A DNA stretch of 64,000 bases, taken from NCBI GenBank assembly GCA_034440615.1, contig JAOTOM010004289.1, positions 139,501 through 203,500 of the forward strand. Reading direction: 5' to 3'. The position numbers and the translations under genes are program-made. Source of the DNA: Ashinkailepas kermadecensis. Lineage: Eukaryota; Arthropoda; Thecostraca; Neolepadidae. Each line of letters starts with the position of its first letter. The stretch's first letter is position 1. Below, one piece after another: positions 43,383 to 53,759 of the stretch. The notes beneath the pieces are model-generated. The model saw nothing but the letters and a program-made list of their open reading frames with translations, did not search any database and was not told the origin of the DNA.

Positions 43383-44890
43383 TCAGGGGTGGCTCGATAT
43401 TTGCCTGGTGGTGCGCAGATCCACCAACTCCATGAAGTTGCTGGCCCGGCGATTGATTTCCGGGAATTTGTAAGCCCGGACTGGCTGCCCAGGCTGTCGA
43501 CGCTGACGGGCCTCACCGATGAGTTGGATAGCTCGGGCCCGGATCTCTCGGCGTTCGTCCCCGAGTATGGCGAGGACGACGGCCTCAGGGTGCGCCATCA
43601 TGGCGTTCCCGCAGAGTCTCCTCTGCACTTCGGCCAGATCATCGCCGGTCATGTGGCGGCGCTGCCGCTCGAGCTGGTCGTACAGGTGGCGCGGCGCCTC
43701 CACCAGGTCCGGCCGGTGTCTGATTGCCAGCACTGTTGGGATGTAAACGCCCACAACATACAATGCAAGCGTCTGCAGCTCGGCACTGGGGCTCTGTTGG
43801 GCCATGTAGACACGCGACAGTCTGCTCTGTACGGTGTGCCACCGCGCCATACTGAGCTGGCCGTGAACGCGCTGCGCTACTTCGCTTCCATCGCCCGAAG
43901 TCACACACTGGGCGCACTGCACCAGCAGGCGCACATCTGAGCTCAGATTGCGTCTGACATCATCTGACAGCGGCGGCAGCTCAGCCTTTGTCAGGGGCTG
44001 GAACTGAGCGAGAAGCAACTGGTGCACCGGGCCCGACAGCAGCTTGCCGATGGGACCCGAGAAGCTGGAGGAACTGGTGGTCGGCCCATCGAGCCTCTTG
44101 AAGAGGGCTCTGTAGGGCAGCTCCGCCTGATGGAGGAGGCAGACCGCTCGGGTCAGCGGCCGGCCTAGCAGCTTTTCGAATTGGGCCATCCAGCCGCCTT
44201 GCCAGCCCACCACCTCGTTAGTCCCATCGCTTCGCACCGCATGGATGGCAGTGGCCTGTATGTCGCGCTCAACCAGAAAGCGCAGCAGCTGTTGGGCGAT
44301 AGCGGCTCCGGTGTGCCGCGCTTCGCAGTTAAAGTGCCCGACAAATACATCGCCCGGGTGGGCGTTCACGGATATGTTGTGAACCTTTTCGTGTCGGGTC
44401 CCTGCCACCTGGGCCGTGTCGGTTCTGCCATCGCAAAATATGGCCGTACAGCCAGCGGCAGCGGCTCCTACCTCTCGAACTTTCTGCGTTCTGCTCTTTT
44501 CTAGCTCTCGTTGGATTTTTGACCGATTGATGGCTGCGCCTCCAGCAGACACTGTGTACGCACTTATGAGCTTAGATGCCTTCCGAGAACCCACATCGCA
44601 CACATCAGCAGCCTCAGACAAAAGTGAGAGAGGTTCTACGCGTCTACTTTTTGGCCTGCGCGGTGGCTGATACTCGGGAGCACTGTCACTGTCGTCAGAG
44701 GAGGAACTGCCACCGTTTGAACAGTCACGGCCTGAGACGCCGACAGCCGGCCTAGTCAGCGTAGTGCCACCGGGCGAGGATCCAGTAGCTGCAGGGGTCA
44801 CGGAAGGTCTGGCTGCTGCAGCAGCGGTGACCGAGGAACCAGGGACAGCGCAAGGAGCGCCAGAGTGGACGGCGGCGTTGCTGGACCGGC
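43383..44890 (-). CDS. Transposase-like protein, C-terminal exon
   Basis: About 500 codons from a splice acceptor CTCAG (44895-44891) to the stop at 43383. A Ser/Pro-rich, acidic start and basic P-P-R-R-P-K-S-R-R patch precede a core with F-C-D-G-R-T-D-T-A (first candidate catalytic Asp), G-H-F-N-C-E, V-R-S-D-G-T-N-E-V-V-G-W-Q-G-G (second Asp, like the second strand of RNase H-fold transposases), A-V-C-L-L-H-Q-A-E-L-P-Y-R-A-L-F and F-S-G-P-I-G-K-L-L. I recall the D-G-T-N, C-L-L-H-x-x-E-L-P and G-P-I-G-K blocks in large families of uncharacterised animal proteins, but have no named family to give. Between TIRs it is best read as the transposase. The third acidic residue is not obvious. Confidence 0.7.
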
Positions 44891-45117
44891 CTGAGACAGA
44901 GGACAGGGAATCGTTTCATTAGGGAGGTAACTTGGATGAAACGCTGTAAGGACACGCAGTAGGACACGATGATCTTTCGATGCAGTACACGGGTGAGCTG
45001 CTGGGACAAACCTTCCAATGCCTAGCATGGTGCAATAGCAGAGGACAGGTTATCAATGAGAGTACACCTTAGATGTTATGAATGGTTTGACTGCATTGGG
45101 GAATAATGAAATGGACC

Positions 45118-45299
45118 AGAGACAGCAACGGAGGACTGGATGTCAAGAACTGCGCCCATCAGGACGGCGGCAGATGAGGACTCACCAGCGCCCGCGGCCA
45201 TGCGGAGCGCGTTGGGGCACGAGCGCTGCCTCGCCGAAATCCCTAAGGTACCAGCTGCCGACGGCTCGGGAACGGTGCCAGCGGTTGTGCCGGACTGAC
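45118..45299 (-). CDS. Transposase-like gene, middle exon (duplicated module)
   Basis: Acceptor CTCAG at 45304-45300 on the minus strand. Two donors are possible: GTGAGT at 45185 or GTCCAT near 45117. The Ala/Ser-rich translation includes S-A-A-V-L-M-G-A-V-L-D-I-Q-S, closely matching P-A-A-V-L-T-G-A-A-P-G-I-Q-S at the end of the upstream exon. The flanking introns are also alike (acceptor and CTGAGACnGAGnACAGG words 409 bases apart at 44891 and 45300), so exon plus intron were duplicated in tandem. Confidence 0.5.
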
Positions 45300-45526
45300 C
45301 TGAGACGGAGAACAGGAAATTATTATATTAGGAAAGTAGTAGCTTTGATGAATGAAGGCGGGGTATGGAGACAAGCAATACCACTGGCTTACCAATCCTT
45401 TCATAGACGAGGGAGTGGATAAACGTGATCAATGCACTGTAAGTGAGGAATGAAAAATATAAGATTAGGCCAGAGGAGCGGGTTTCAAATGGCTATTGGA
45501 CTGTAAGTGAGGGGAATGACACGGAC

Positions 45527-46290
45527 CTGAATCACCAGCAACGAAGGACTGGATGCCGGGAGCTGCACCTGTGAGGACGGCGGCGGGGGTGGCAGCAGCG
45601 CCAGCTACATGGGCAGCGCGAGTCGTACGATGGTCCCCGGACGGCACGGCGCCATCTCTGAGCGCCAGAGACGCCGAGCGACGGGCCGCGGAGGTGCCGC
45701 CAGCAGCGGCGGCAGCAGTGCAGACGGTTTCAGGTGCCACAGCTGGGCGGGTCGCAGGGGCAGCCATCTCGACTTGAGCGCGAGCACGGCTCGCCCTCGC
45801 CGTGGCCGCCGTGTCTGCAGCGGTAGCGGAAGCTGCCCTCGCCGCCTCCCGCACCTGCCGCGCCTGCCGCTCCTCCCACCTTTGCCAGCGCGCGGTGGTC
45901 TTGGCGTCGAGGCCCCCGATGTGGAGGAGCCTGGGACCGCGCTGGTCCGCCAAGAACGCGCGGTCCTTAGGCAGCTCTGGCTGGTGGGTCCTGCTGGCGA
46001 TGTCAAAAAGCTTGTCCATGTCCGAAACCACGACCTTGACGAGGTGTGCTCGTGCTGCTTGTTGGCTTTTGCCCGATTTTTTTCTTGATGGCGTCCTTCC
46101 TGCTCCAAAGGCTTCTTACAGCCTCTATGACGCGAGCACGATCACGAACGGGGAGGGATGCCCGCTTCCAAAGGTGTAGGATCTCTTCTACAACTGCCTC
46201 CATGCATTCATCCATGGACACCTGACGTTCGTCGACGACCGATGCCGCTTGCATGCGCTCGATGCTGATCATTTGCAGGCGGTCAATCAC
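45527..46290 (-). CDS. Transposase-like gene, N-terminal exon with one-base frame break
   Basis: Starts near 46290. The first part reads E-E-I-L-H-L-W-K-R-A-S-L-P-V-R-D and A-I-K-K-K. The second part, in another frame, reads V-V-V-S-D-M-D-K-L-F-D-I-A-S, P-K-D-R-A-F-L-A-D-Q-R-G and A-R-W-Q-R-W-E-E-R-Q-A-R-Q, an L-F-D-I-A plus charged-helix pattern that I associate with the same uncharacterised animal family. The frames meet at a run of seven A on the minus strand (T at 46077-46083). One base fewer would make a single frame, so this is a recent inactivating indel or an assembly error. An Ala-rich low-complexity tail follows to a donor CAG|GTCCGT near 45527. Confidence 0.6.
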
Positions 46291-46571
46291 ATCTCCTCTT
46301 GTTGGGAGCTGGGTTCCTGGTAACCGTCGAGGAAAAATGCGGAATTGAGGATGTGGTGTCTTTCATTTTCTTTCGAAATATCTGTCGTTCCATGGCTAAT
46401 ACTTAATGCCTGCTGGACAACACAGGACGAAGCGTTGGTTACCTATTCCTAATATCCTTGCTTTTTTGTTTTGTTTACATTCGCATTCGTCAATAGCTAT
46501 TGCGCAAAGATTGTCACAAAACAGCTGAATTTCCCGCGAAAACTTCCTCGCGTCCCTCAGTTGTGTGTACG

Positions 46572-46955
46572 TGGAAGGCAGCCGGGCTCGCTAGGCCTGC
46601 CATCTCTTAGCAGCCCAGGGAACCGCTCGAAACTTCCATACTTCAGAAGACGAAATCTGAGGTAATAAGACAGATAGAATCTTGGGAACGGTGCCAAATG
46701 ATCGAAAATGAATTGTCTCGACGATGTAATGCTCAAGCGGACTCATTTTTCCACCAGCCCGCTTATGAGATGCAAAAATGTCCAAAATTTGGTCCCAGCC
46801 AAAATCTTCAAGTGGCCGGGGCCATCAAAAGATGTGAGAAATTTGCATTTCTGATGCTTCCATCGTGTTCAGCGGCCCAAAATGCATAAAATGAGGGGGA
46901 GCTGCTATCGATTTTGGCAAAAAGTGTGCAAACCGGACCAGCCTATTGCAGATGC
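46572..46955 (-). repeat. Right terminal inverted repeat
   Basis: Reverse complement of the left arm with scattered substitutions. The two arms each hold a ~63-codon open frame that is simply the shared repeat sequence, not a gene. Confidence 0.85.
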
Positions 46956-47403
46956 ATGTGCGTCTGTGGTAGTTTGTCGCCACTCGACGCTCCGAGCCGG
47001 CTGGAGGAAGTTTCCAAAACAACTGCTACTAGGACACCAGAAATAGCACTATGTGCATCGAACCAGCCTCCACTCACTCAGCCACCTATGATCAAATCCT
47101 TGAGCACGCAATAGATCACAACACAATATTCCTCCTCAGACGGCTTCTGATAATTACCAGAGAGCCACAAGCGCATACGTCCAGACACCTAGAAACCTAC
47201 TTTTCTTTCTACCTTGACCCCCAATTTGGAATACTTCGCTATGTCCACCACTACCCGAACAATCCAGCAAGCAGTGACGCATATGGAGGTGGCCAGAAAA
47301 CTCCAGACATGACATACGATATTTGGCCACCGGGAACCGTCGGAGAACTTCATGTTATCGAACCCTCCACAAATGGACGCAAAATGAGAGCAGCAGCCCT
47401 AAA
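46956..47403. other. No gene recognised
   Basis: An open frame at 47051-47410 (+) of 119 codons has no motif I recognise. It is not supported by context. Confidence 0.35.
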
Positions 47404-47706
47404 CAACTAACACCACCACTGTCCACGGACCACGGTCACCACCGTCACCACCGCCGTCACCAACACAGTTACCACTACCATTACCACCACCGTCACCATG
47501 GTGACCACCACCGTCGCCACCACCATCACCACCACAGTCACCATGATCACCATCACCGTCACCACCACCGTTGTCACCACCGTTACCACCACCGTTACCA
47601 CCACCGCTACCACCACCGTTACCACCACCGCTACCACCACCGTTACCACCACCGTTACCACCACGGTCACCATGGTCATTACCACCGTCACCACCACCGC
47701 CACCGG
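47404..47706. repeat. ACC-rich triplet minisatellite (ACCACCGTTACC)n
   Basis: Imperfect 6-, 9- and 12-bp units of ACC, GTC, GTT and GCT triplets, all in phase. It produces His-, Thr- or Pro-rich open frames on + and Val-rich frames on -, all artefacts of the repeat. Confidence 0.92.
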
Positions 47707-47710
47707 AGGG

Positions 47711-48511
47711 AATTTTGTTTCATGAAACTCGCCTAAGGATCCAGCATTTTCTGCACTGGAGTAATATAAGTAGCTCGCGATTTACGCTCCGTGCACAGCG
47801 ACTGGTTGAGCCAAGACAACTACCCGGTGAAGGCAGACCCCACCCTGAGAGGGCAGACAGCCATCTTCGCACCATGTGGCTATCAGCTGGTGGAGGGTAG
47901 CGATGGTGTGAACCACGGGTACAGAACACCTACTGTGCGACTCCAATATTTGTTATGTAAATTGGAATGTTGGATTGTAATTGGATTTACCGATCATTTA
48001 CGACAACGATTGCTTGGCGAGTAAACGAAACTTTATCCACCAGGAGACGGTACAAAAATTATCAGTCAGAATTATTATCAGACTTGCGCCATGTGACATG
48101 TGACCTATGTTCATGTAGGACATTTTCGGCCGAGTGTCGTGGACCGCGCTCCTCACTCTGAGGTGTGGGTGATGCACATGTCTGAAGTGTGATGGTACGA
48201 CAGGGTGTGGCCCGCCCCGTCGACGGTGATCACAAACGGACATGCCGACTGATACGCTTCTAGCGGAAATGTTTGGAACTTAAAGCGGAGTTTCAGCACC
48301 CATATTGTAAGAATGGGTGTTGAAACGCGTGAATATTGGCATAATGTGACCAACAATTCGACATGCATAGTATATGGACAGGCTCCGTATTCATTTATCA
48401 AACTTAAACATGTCTTGACGGGGTACGGTCCCGCCCCGTGGAGGCGGGTGGTACGGTACTCGGTCCCTGTGAGTTGGTTGTGGATCGCCGTTTACAGCTG
48501 AGGGTCGCGGC
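47711..48511. other. No gene recognised
   Basis: No coding motifs. A partly inverted word pair CACTCTGAGGTGTGGGTGATG near 48155 and nearby sequence were noted without significance. Confidence 0.35.
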
Positions 48512-48838
48512 GTAGAGTCACTGACGAGCTGTCGACTAAGGCAGACCGTCACTCTGCTCTGAACAGAGAGCCACTGACGAGCTGTTGACTAAGGCAGACC
48601 GTCACTGCTCTGAACAGAGAGCCACTGACGAGCTGTCGACAAAGGCGAATCGTCGCTCTGCTCTGAACAGAGAGCCACTGACGAGCTGTCGACTAAGGCA
48701 GACCGTCACTCTGCTCTGAACAGAGAGCCACTGACGAGCTGTCGACTACGGCGGACCGTCACCCTGCTCTGAACAGAGAGCCACTGACGAGCTGTTGACT
48801 AAAGCGGATCGTCACTCTGCTCTGATCAGAGAGCCACT
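48512..48838. repeat. 53-bp minisatellite, 6 copies
   Basis: The unit begins GAGCCACTGACGAGCTGTCG and ends CTGCTCTGAACAGA. It carries a short inverted pair CTCTG...CAGAG, so each unit can form a small hairpin. Copies 51-53 bp long. Confidence 0.92.
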
Positions 48839-49439
48839 TGAAGTTTTCGTCGAGCAGTCGAACATGCAAATATGCGTACCCGGTTGCCTCCAGTTGTGCG
48901 CTACCAATTTCGGTTAACCTTAAGCAATTGAGCAGCAAATAGCACTTCAAAGCAAGTCTGCAGCAGTTCTGGCTCAACCTGTCATTCGCGTTCCAGACGT
49001 GGTGGGGTTTCCATGGATTGTGCCTCTTAAGCCACAGAAGCCCTTGTTTCAAAGTCGGGGCAGCCTTATCTACATAATGTCGGAAGCTTATGGATGGCTA
49101 CTTTTTCTTCTCGGGTAGCAGATTGGTAATTTATGTTCCAATATAATGATGACGGTGTCACATTAGCAGTACAGCGTACGATGTATCAAACCGAATAATG
49201 TGTGGCATCCCTATACCTGGCAGCAGGCCATCGACTAAAGATGTGCTCATATGTCAAAGTATGGCATGAATAGCTCACGAAAGAGCTTGCGCGCAATAAA
49301 TAGGGCAGTCTCATCGATAGAGGTGGATATAAAAATCACTGCATGGATCCATTGCTTTCATATCAACTCAAACGCGCATTATAGAGAGTGTGATTCACTC
49401 ATTCTCTGCCAAAGACGTCTACTCGTATCTCTCATTCGA
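48839..49439. other. No gene recognised
   Basis: Intron sequence without recognisable features. Confidence 0.35.
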
Positions 49440-50140
49440 ATTATTATCATGCAAACCGGAATAAGCTGTCAGTTTCGGCTCAAAATCAACCCTAGCAAAA
49501 CGGAGCTAATAGTTGTAAAATCTCGGCGTCTGAAACTGGGCGAAAACTTCTCTATCACATTTGGGGGCAACGAAATCAAGCCCTGGCCCCACGACAAAAT
49601 TATCGGCATCTATGTAGATTCAGCTTTGTCATGAGAAAAACAGATATCCCAAGTAACTCGCCGCTGCTACTGTGTTCTCGTCGGGCTGTCAAAATTACGG
49701 CACAAAATTCCTCCCGAAACGAAATAGTTACTGGTTCAGGCATTCGTTTTCCCCCACATTTATTACAATATGACTGTTTGGGGAGCTGCAAAAAACTCAG
49801 AAATACCGAATTCCAAAGGTCATCAATTTCGGCGCACGTATCGTCTCTGGCTTAAGTCGACAAGAGCACATTACAGCGACGCTAGAGGCCCTGGATTGGC
49901 TGAAGTTCGACAACATGCTTCAAGAGCGCGATTTGGCCATGGTTGGAAGACTCCTTGCAACATCTGACCCCCTTACATTGGCTAAAAGTATTAAGTTCCG
50001 TTCCGAAATCTCCAGTAGGAGCACTCGAGGAACTGACGCGAATAAATTATAGCTGTCCCGCATTAATACGGAAGCTGCGAGGCGCAGCTTTCTGTATCGG
50101 GCGGTCAGCACGTGGAATAATAGGGTTGATGCTCAGGGGC
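49440..50140 (+). pseudogene. CR1-superfamily LINE 3' fragment (RT thumb and C-terminus)
   Basis: A 5'-truncated remnant. It opens with I-N-P-S-K-T-E-L-I-V-V (the conserved N-P-x-K-T-E of the RT thumb), then P-H-D-K-I-I-G-I-Y-V-D (L-G-V-x-x-D position). In other frames Y-N-M-T-V-W-G-A-A, L-D-W-L-K-F, Q-E-R-D-L-A and a final R-R-S-F-L-Y-R-A-V-S-T-W-N follow, which is the C-terminal signature of CR1/L2-type ORF2. At least three frame breaks. The 3' tail is not evident. Confidence 0.78.
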
Positions 50141-50608
50141 GTATTTGATGGCATGTTTTATCATTTTATCTTTTTCCATTGACGTTTTGCGTTATTTAGT
50201 GTTTTTCATAATTCGAGTTTCTCTTTTATCATTGAACCATGTATTGACGTGAGTGCTGAAAAACCATGAATATGGAGAACTCAATATACGATTATGACAT
50301 GACTATGACTATGAGTTTGACCTATGCACGCTGAAGTGAGGTACACGGCAATGTTCCGCAACTTAGTACTAAATTCACGTCAACTTAACTAAGAACTGGC
50401 GCATTGCTTAATAACGGATATGACTACCGGGAATGTGTTGGGCATTGTTGATGCTTGATTTCGTGAATCGCGATAATACACTCCAAAACAGAATATAGTA
50501 CCAATTATGATTTCAGGCCATGACTTGTAATTGACCGGTGTATGCACACAAAGCATAACAACTCGCTTCGACACTTCAACTAATGCGATTGTTTTTTATT
50601 TTCTTCAG

Positions 50609-50810
50609 GTAATGGTTACCACGGCAGCCAGCCACGGAAGTCCGCGGCAGAGCGCCTGCGATCGACGCAAATCAATCTGAAGAACCGGCCGGGCACCGGC
50701 GAGTACCTTCAGCACGAGTTTCACGCACACATCGGCGAGTGGCGCAAAATCCTCGACCTGATGAAAAACCACCACTTGCGTCGCCACTTCTTTATCGTCT
50801 CCTACATGTG
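50609..50810 (+). CDS. SLC22-family transporter, internal exon C (loop and start of next helix)
   Basis: Acceptor TTTTATTTTCTTCAG before 50609 with a good pyrimidine tract, donor GTAAGT at 50811. The first two bases complete the Gly begun in exon B (phase 1); the exon ends in phase 2 within TG|G (Trp). The translation has a basic, polar cytoplasmic loop (Q-P-R-K-S-A-A-E-R-L-R-S), then W-R-K-I-L-D-L-M-K-N-H-H-L-R-R-H-F-F-I-V, matching the SLC22 pattern L-L-D-L-F-x-x-x-x-L-R-R-x-x-L just before the seventh membrane helix, and ends S-Y-M-W. No further exon could be found to the right, so the gene continues beyond the window. Confidence 0.85.
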
Positions 50811-50934
50811 GTAAGTCGTTTGCTTCGTTCAAGGCATATCCAACTGACCGTCCTGCAGGTGAAAGGTGGGACGGGCATGGAGAGATATCAAGCGCTTCGT
50901 CGATCAAAATGTGGTACCGAATTTGTAAAATAAG

Positions 50935-51112
50935 CGATCTGGTTTGGGACGATTAGTGATCTGGTTTGGGACGATTAGTGATTTGGTTTGGGACGATTAG
51001 TGATCTGGTTTGGGACGCTTAGTGATCTGGTTTGGGACGATTAGTGATCTGGCTTGGGACGATTAGTGATCTGGTTTGGGACGATTAGTGATCTGGTTTG
51101 GGACAATGCAAG
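50935..51112. repeat. 22-bp minisatellite, 8 copies
   Basis: The unit is GTGATCTGGTTTGGGACGAT plus TA. It sits about 125 bases after exon C and directly before LINE B. Confidence 0.95.
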
Positions 51113-51973
51113 AGTAATAATGTGTTGTAGGCGGTAATCACTCAGCGAAATGTCCCCCGACGAGGCACCACCTTTCCGTGGTGGGGGGATTGCGAGCACC
51201 AATGATCCGGCGCCCATCTTACCGGGGAGGGGTGAGACTAAGAGTGCCTCACTCGTCCTTCCATCCATACGCTCCCATTCCAATGCCCATCTCATATCAA
51301 CATGCATGTCCTTCACCTGGCCCTGCAACACCAACTATCCCTACTAAGAGCAGGCAGGACAACTTCCCTGGTCCTGCCCTCCAGCTCCGTTGTATCGGGG
51401 TAGTCGCGCCCCCTTCGGCCCGTCCCCCGGGGTTGACGGAGTCCTGGAGGCTGAGGTCCCCGTCGCACGGTGCTTGCTAGTTGTGACGGGGGACCAGGAC
51501 GCCTCTTTGGTCCCGATATCCCGGAGGGGCGGGCGGGCCCGCAGGACCCCATATGGGTCAAGTGACTGGTCGCCTCGGGTCGGGGACCTGGGATCCTTCC
51601 CAGTGTCTGCCGGCCCGGCCGGCTGGGGTCAAGGGGTGGGCGGTGCTGGATCCCGGTCGGGGTGGTGAATCTCTCTCTCCCGGCCAGGTGATGGCATCGC
51701 CTGCCCCGTATAGCTCCGCGGACGGCTGGCGTCCTCCCGTTCCCGGAACACAGGCGTCCCCGGGCGTCCCCCTCTGTGGTGGGTCGTCCGCAGGGCCGAA
51801 ACACACACATACTTTATGGCAAGCACAAACACAACAAAAAACTCTCCTGTTCCCTCTAGCAGGGGACAGACCAGTCGACATACCAATCTTCCCGCGACCC
51901 GTATTCTCACTATCAAGTCGGTAGAAGAAGGTAGAAGTCTGTCATCGCTTATACCATTTCAAAGAAAAGAGGC

Positions 51974-52748
51974 GTGCGACAGGATGGGGTTGTACTGAGG
52001 TTCCAAAAACTTAGAGACGGTGACCTGGAGGTGGAATTTAAAACTACAGATAACGCAAGGAGGGCGATGGAGGCAACGGAATTAAGATACATTGTACGAA
52101 ATGAAAGTAGTAGTCGAACAGTCACCGTAAATATTCGAGTTCTTCCATACAATACGAAAAATTACTCTAAAGGCGTCATCAACTGTTATGACCTCAGAGA
52201 TGTGTCGGAAGCTGTCATTGTGAATAGCATGGCAGAGTGGGGAGTGGTAGAGGCGCGAAGGATGACGATTAGGAAAGGGCAAGCAATTCAACGAACATAC
52301 AACTTCATACTAACATTCCGCACGACGGATCTCCCAGAGTTCATCACCGTTGGATACGTCCGTGTAAAGGTCCGTGTATTTGTCCCTAACCCCATGAGAT
52401 GTTTTCCGGTGTTCCCGTTTTGGACACACTTCTCAGCACTGTAGAAATCGTGAAATATGTGGAAGATGTGGTTCAACGGAGCATGTCAGAGATAAATGCG
52501 AAGCGGAGAGCCCAAACTGTTATAATTGTGGTCCCAACCAAAAACCCCACACTGCTTATGACCGTACTTGTCCTATTTTTATGAAAGAGAATGAGATAGT
52601 TCCAGTTAAATTTTCTAGAAAGATCACATTTAGGGAGGCGCATGAGTTTTATGAGGCAGCTCACCCAAGGGTGTCGCATGCAACAAAGGACGCAATCGAA
52701 CCCTACAACCGCACAACAGACTCGCAGGAAATCTCTGGTAGGTTCTGA
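51974..52748 (+). pseudogene. LINE B ORF1: RRM-like domain and three zinc knuckles, one-base frameshift
   Basis: The first part reads D-G-D-L-E-V-E-F-K-T, S-K-G-V-I-N-C-Y-D-L, M-A-E-W-G-V-V-E-A-R-R-M, F-I-L-T-F and V-F-V-P-N-P-M-R-C-F. An extra C at about 52406 shifts the frame inside the first knuckle. In the shifted frame come C-S-R-F-G-H-T-S-Q-H-C, C-G-R-C-G-S-T-E-H-V-R-D-K-C and C-Y-N-C-G, three CCHC knuckles as in I/Jockey ORF1, then F-R-E-A-H-E-F-Y to a stop at 52748. Pro/Ser-rich frames continue to about 53617 and may be ORF1's original C-terminus. The protein would coat the RNA and act as a chaperone. Confidence 0.82.
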
Positions 52749-53759
52749 ACACACACAGCCCGACATGGCATCTGAGCTCATAGCTCATCTGATGACCCCG
52801 CTGCGATCTTTTGGGTGCCCTTGTCGTCGCCTGGAAGGCAAGGGCAGCCAACCCGACATGACAATGAGGCGACCGAGGTCCCACCCTTCACGAGTGGATT
52901 CCCCGCTCGCCCATCTGAGGCCTCTTCCAGATCAATCCTGGAGGGTGGGCGTGGACCCTGGCCCAACGGTCCAAGATGCCTCTTCGGTCCTTTCGACCCA
53001 ATCCGAGGAACTCCCCACTTACCTCATCACCTACCCCGAAATCCCCATCTCCCATGTCCCGTCCGCCCTCCAACATCCCCTCGCCTCCCACATCCCCCAG
53101 CACCATCCACAAATCACTCCTCTCCACTTCCTCCCTACCTGAACCTTCTTCCCTTCCCGTGAGCCAGGCCTCGCCCCCACCCTCGACTTCCACTTCCGCA
53201 CCTACATCTCCGTCCCGACGACCAATCAAAATCCCGGATATCAACCTTCACTACCAAGAAGCCGAGAGACGCGCCCGCGAGGCAAAGCGAGCGCGGCTTG
53301 TTCAGATGGAAAGGGTCCGCGAGAAGAGTCATCAAGGAGCTGAGAAGGCTCCTCGGAGGCCGGCCATCCCATCGCCACGACGGCGAGTGGAGGGACCGGC
53401 TCAATCTGTCATCGAGATGGACTCTCCCCCGCCCCCGCCCCGTCTGGGGCCCCAGAAACGAGACCTACCACTATCAGGCTGTCCACCAGGGGATGGGACA
53501 CCAAGTTCCCGCCCGAGGACTCAGTCCCTAGGGCCGGGTCGGGTTGAAACTGCCGGCTTGCCAGCGGTCCCCTCTCGGGCGGAGGACGGAGCCAGCGCAT
53601 TAATTGTTTTATTTTAATTTTATCATAACTACTCTTAGTTCTCGCACCATAGTTAACTATGGTCCACCATTTTCCTTCAGACAGTCTCTCGAGAAGAAAT
53701 GTTGGGACGACTACCTATCTTTCACTTTTTCAGTCACATCTAGTCAAGCCTAGTCAACC

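Larger units (their letters stand above)
42411..46955 (-). mobile_element. DNA transposon with ~385-bp terminal inverted repeats
   Basis: Two long arms in inverted orientation, about 42411-42795 and 46572-46955, are roughly 93-95% identical by eye and enclose a multi-exon minus-strand gene. The arms align without large gaps apart from a ~10-base difference near the inner end. The outermost matching word is about GGTTGGTCCGGTTTGC on the left (GGCTGGTCCGGTTTGC on the right). I could not identify a target duplication, so the exact ends may differ by some bases. The superfamily cannot be assigned from the sequence alone. Confidence 0.78.
15403..50608 (+). other. 35.2-kb intron between transporter exons B and C
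   Basis: A phase-1 intron, GTCAGT...TTCTTCAG. It contains both SINEs, one MITE, a 13-kb nested LINE/LTR block, the 4.5-kb TIR transposon and many minisatellites. Interpretation as one intron rests on the matching phase and continuous family homology of the flanking exons. Confidence 0.75.

Noticed and set aside
42473..46889. Two ~63-codon homologous open frames in opposite orientation near 42.5 and 46.8 kb as a gene family
   Set aside because: They are the two TIR arms; similarity comes from the inverted repeat, and the frames have no motif.
47323..47736. His-, Pro- and Val-rich open frames
   Set aside because: Artefact of the ACC/GTT triplet array.
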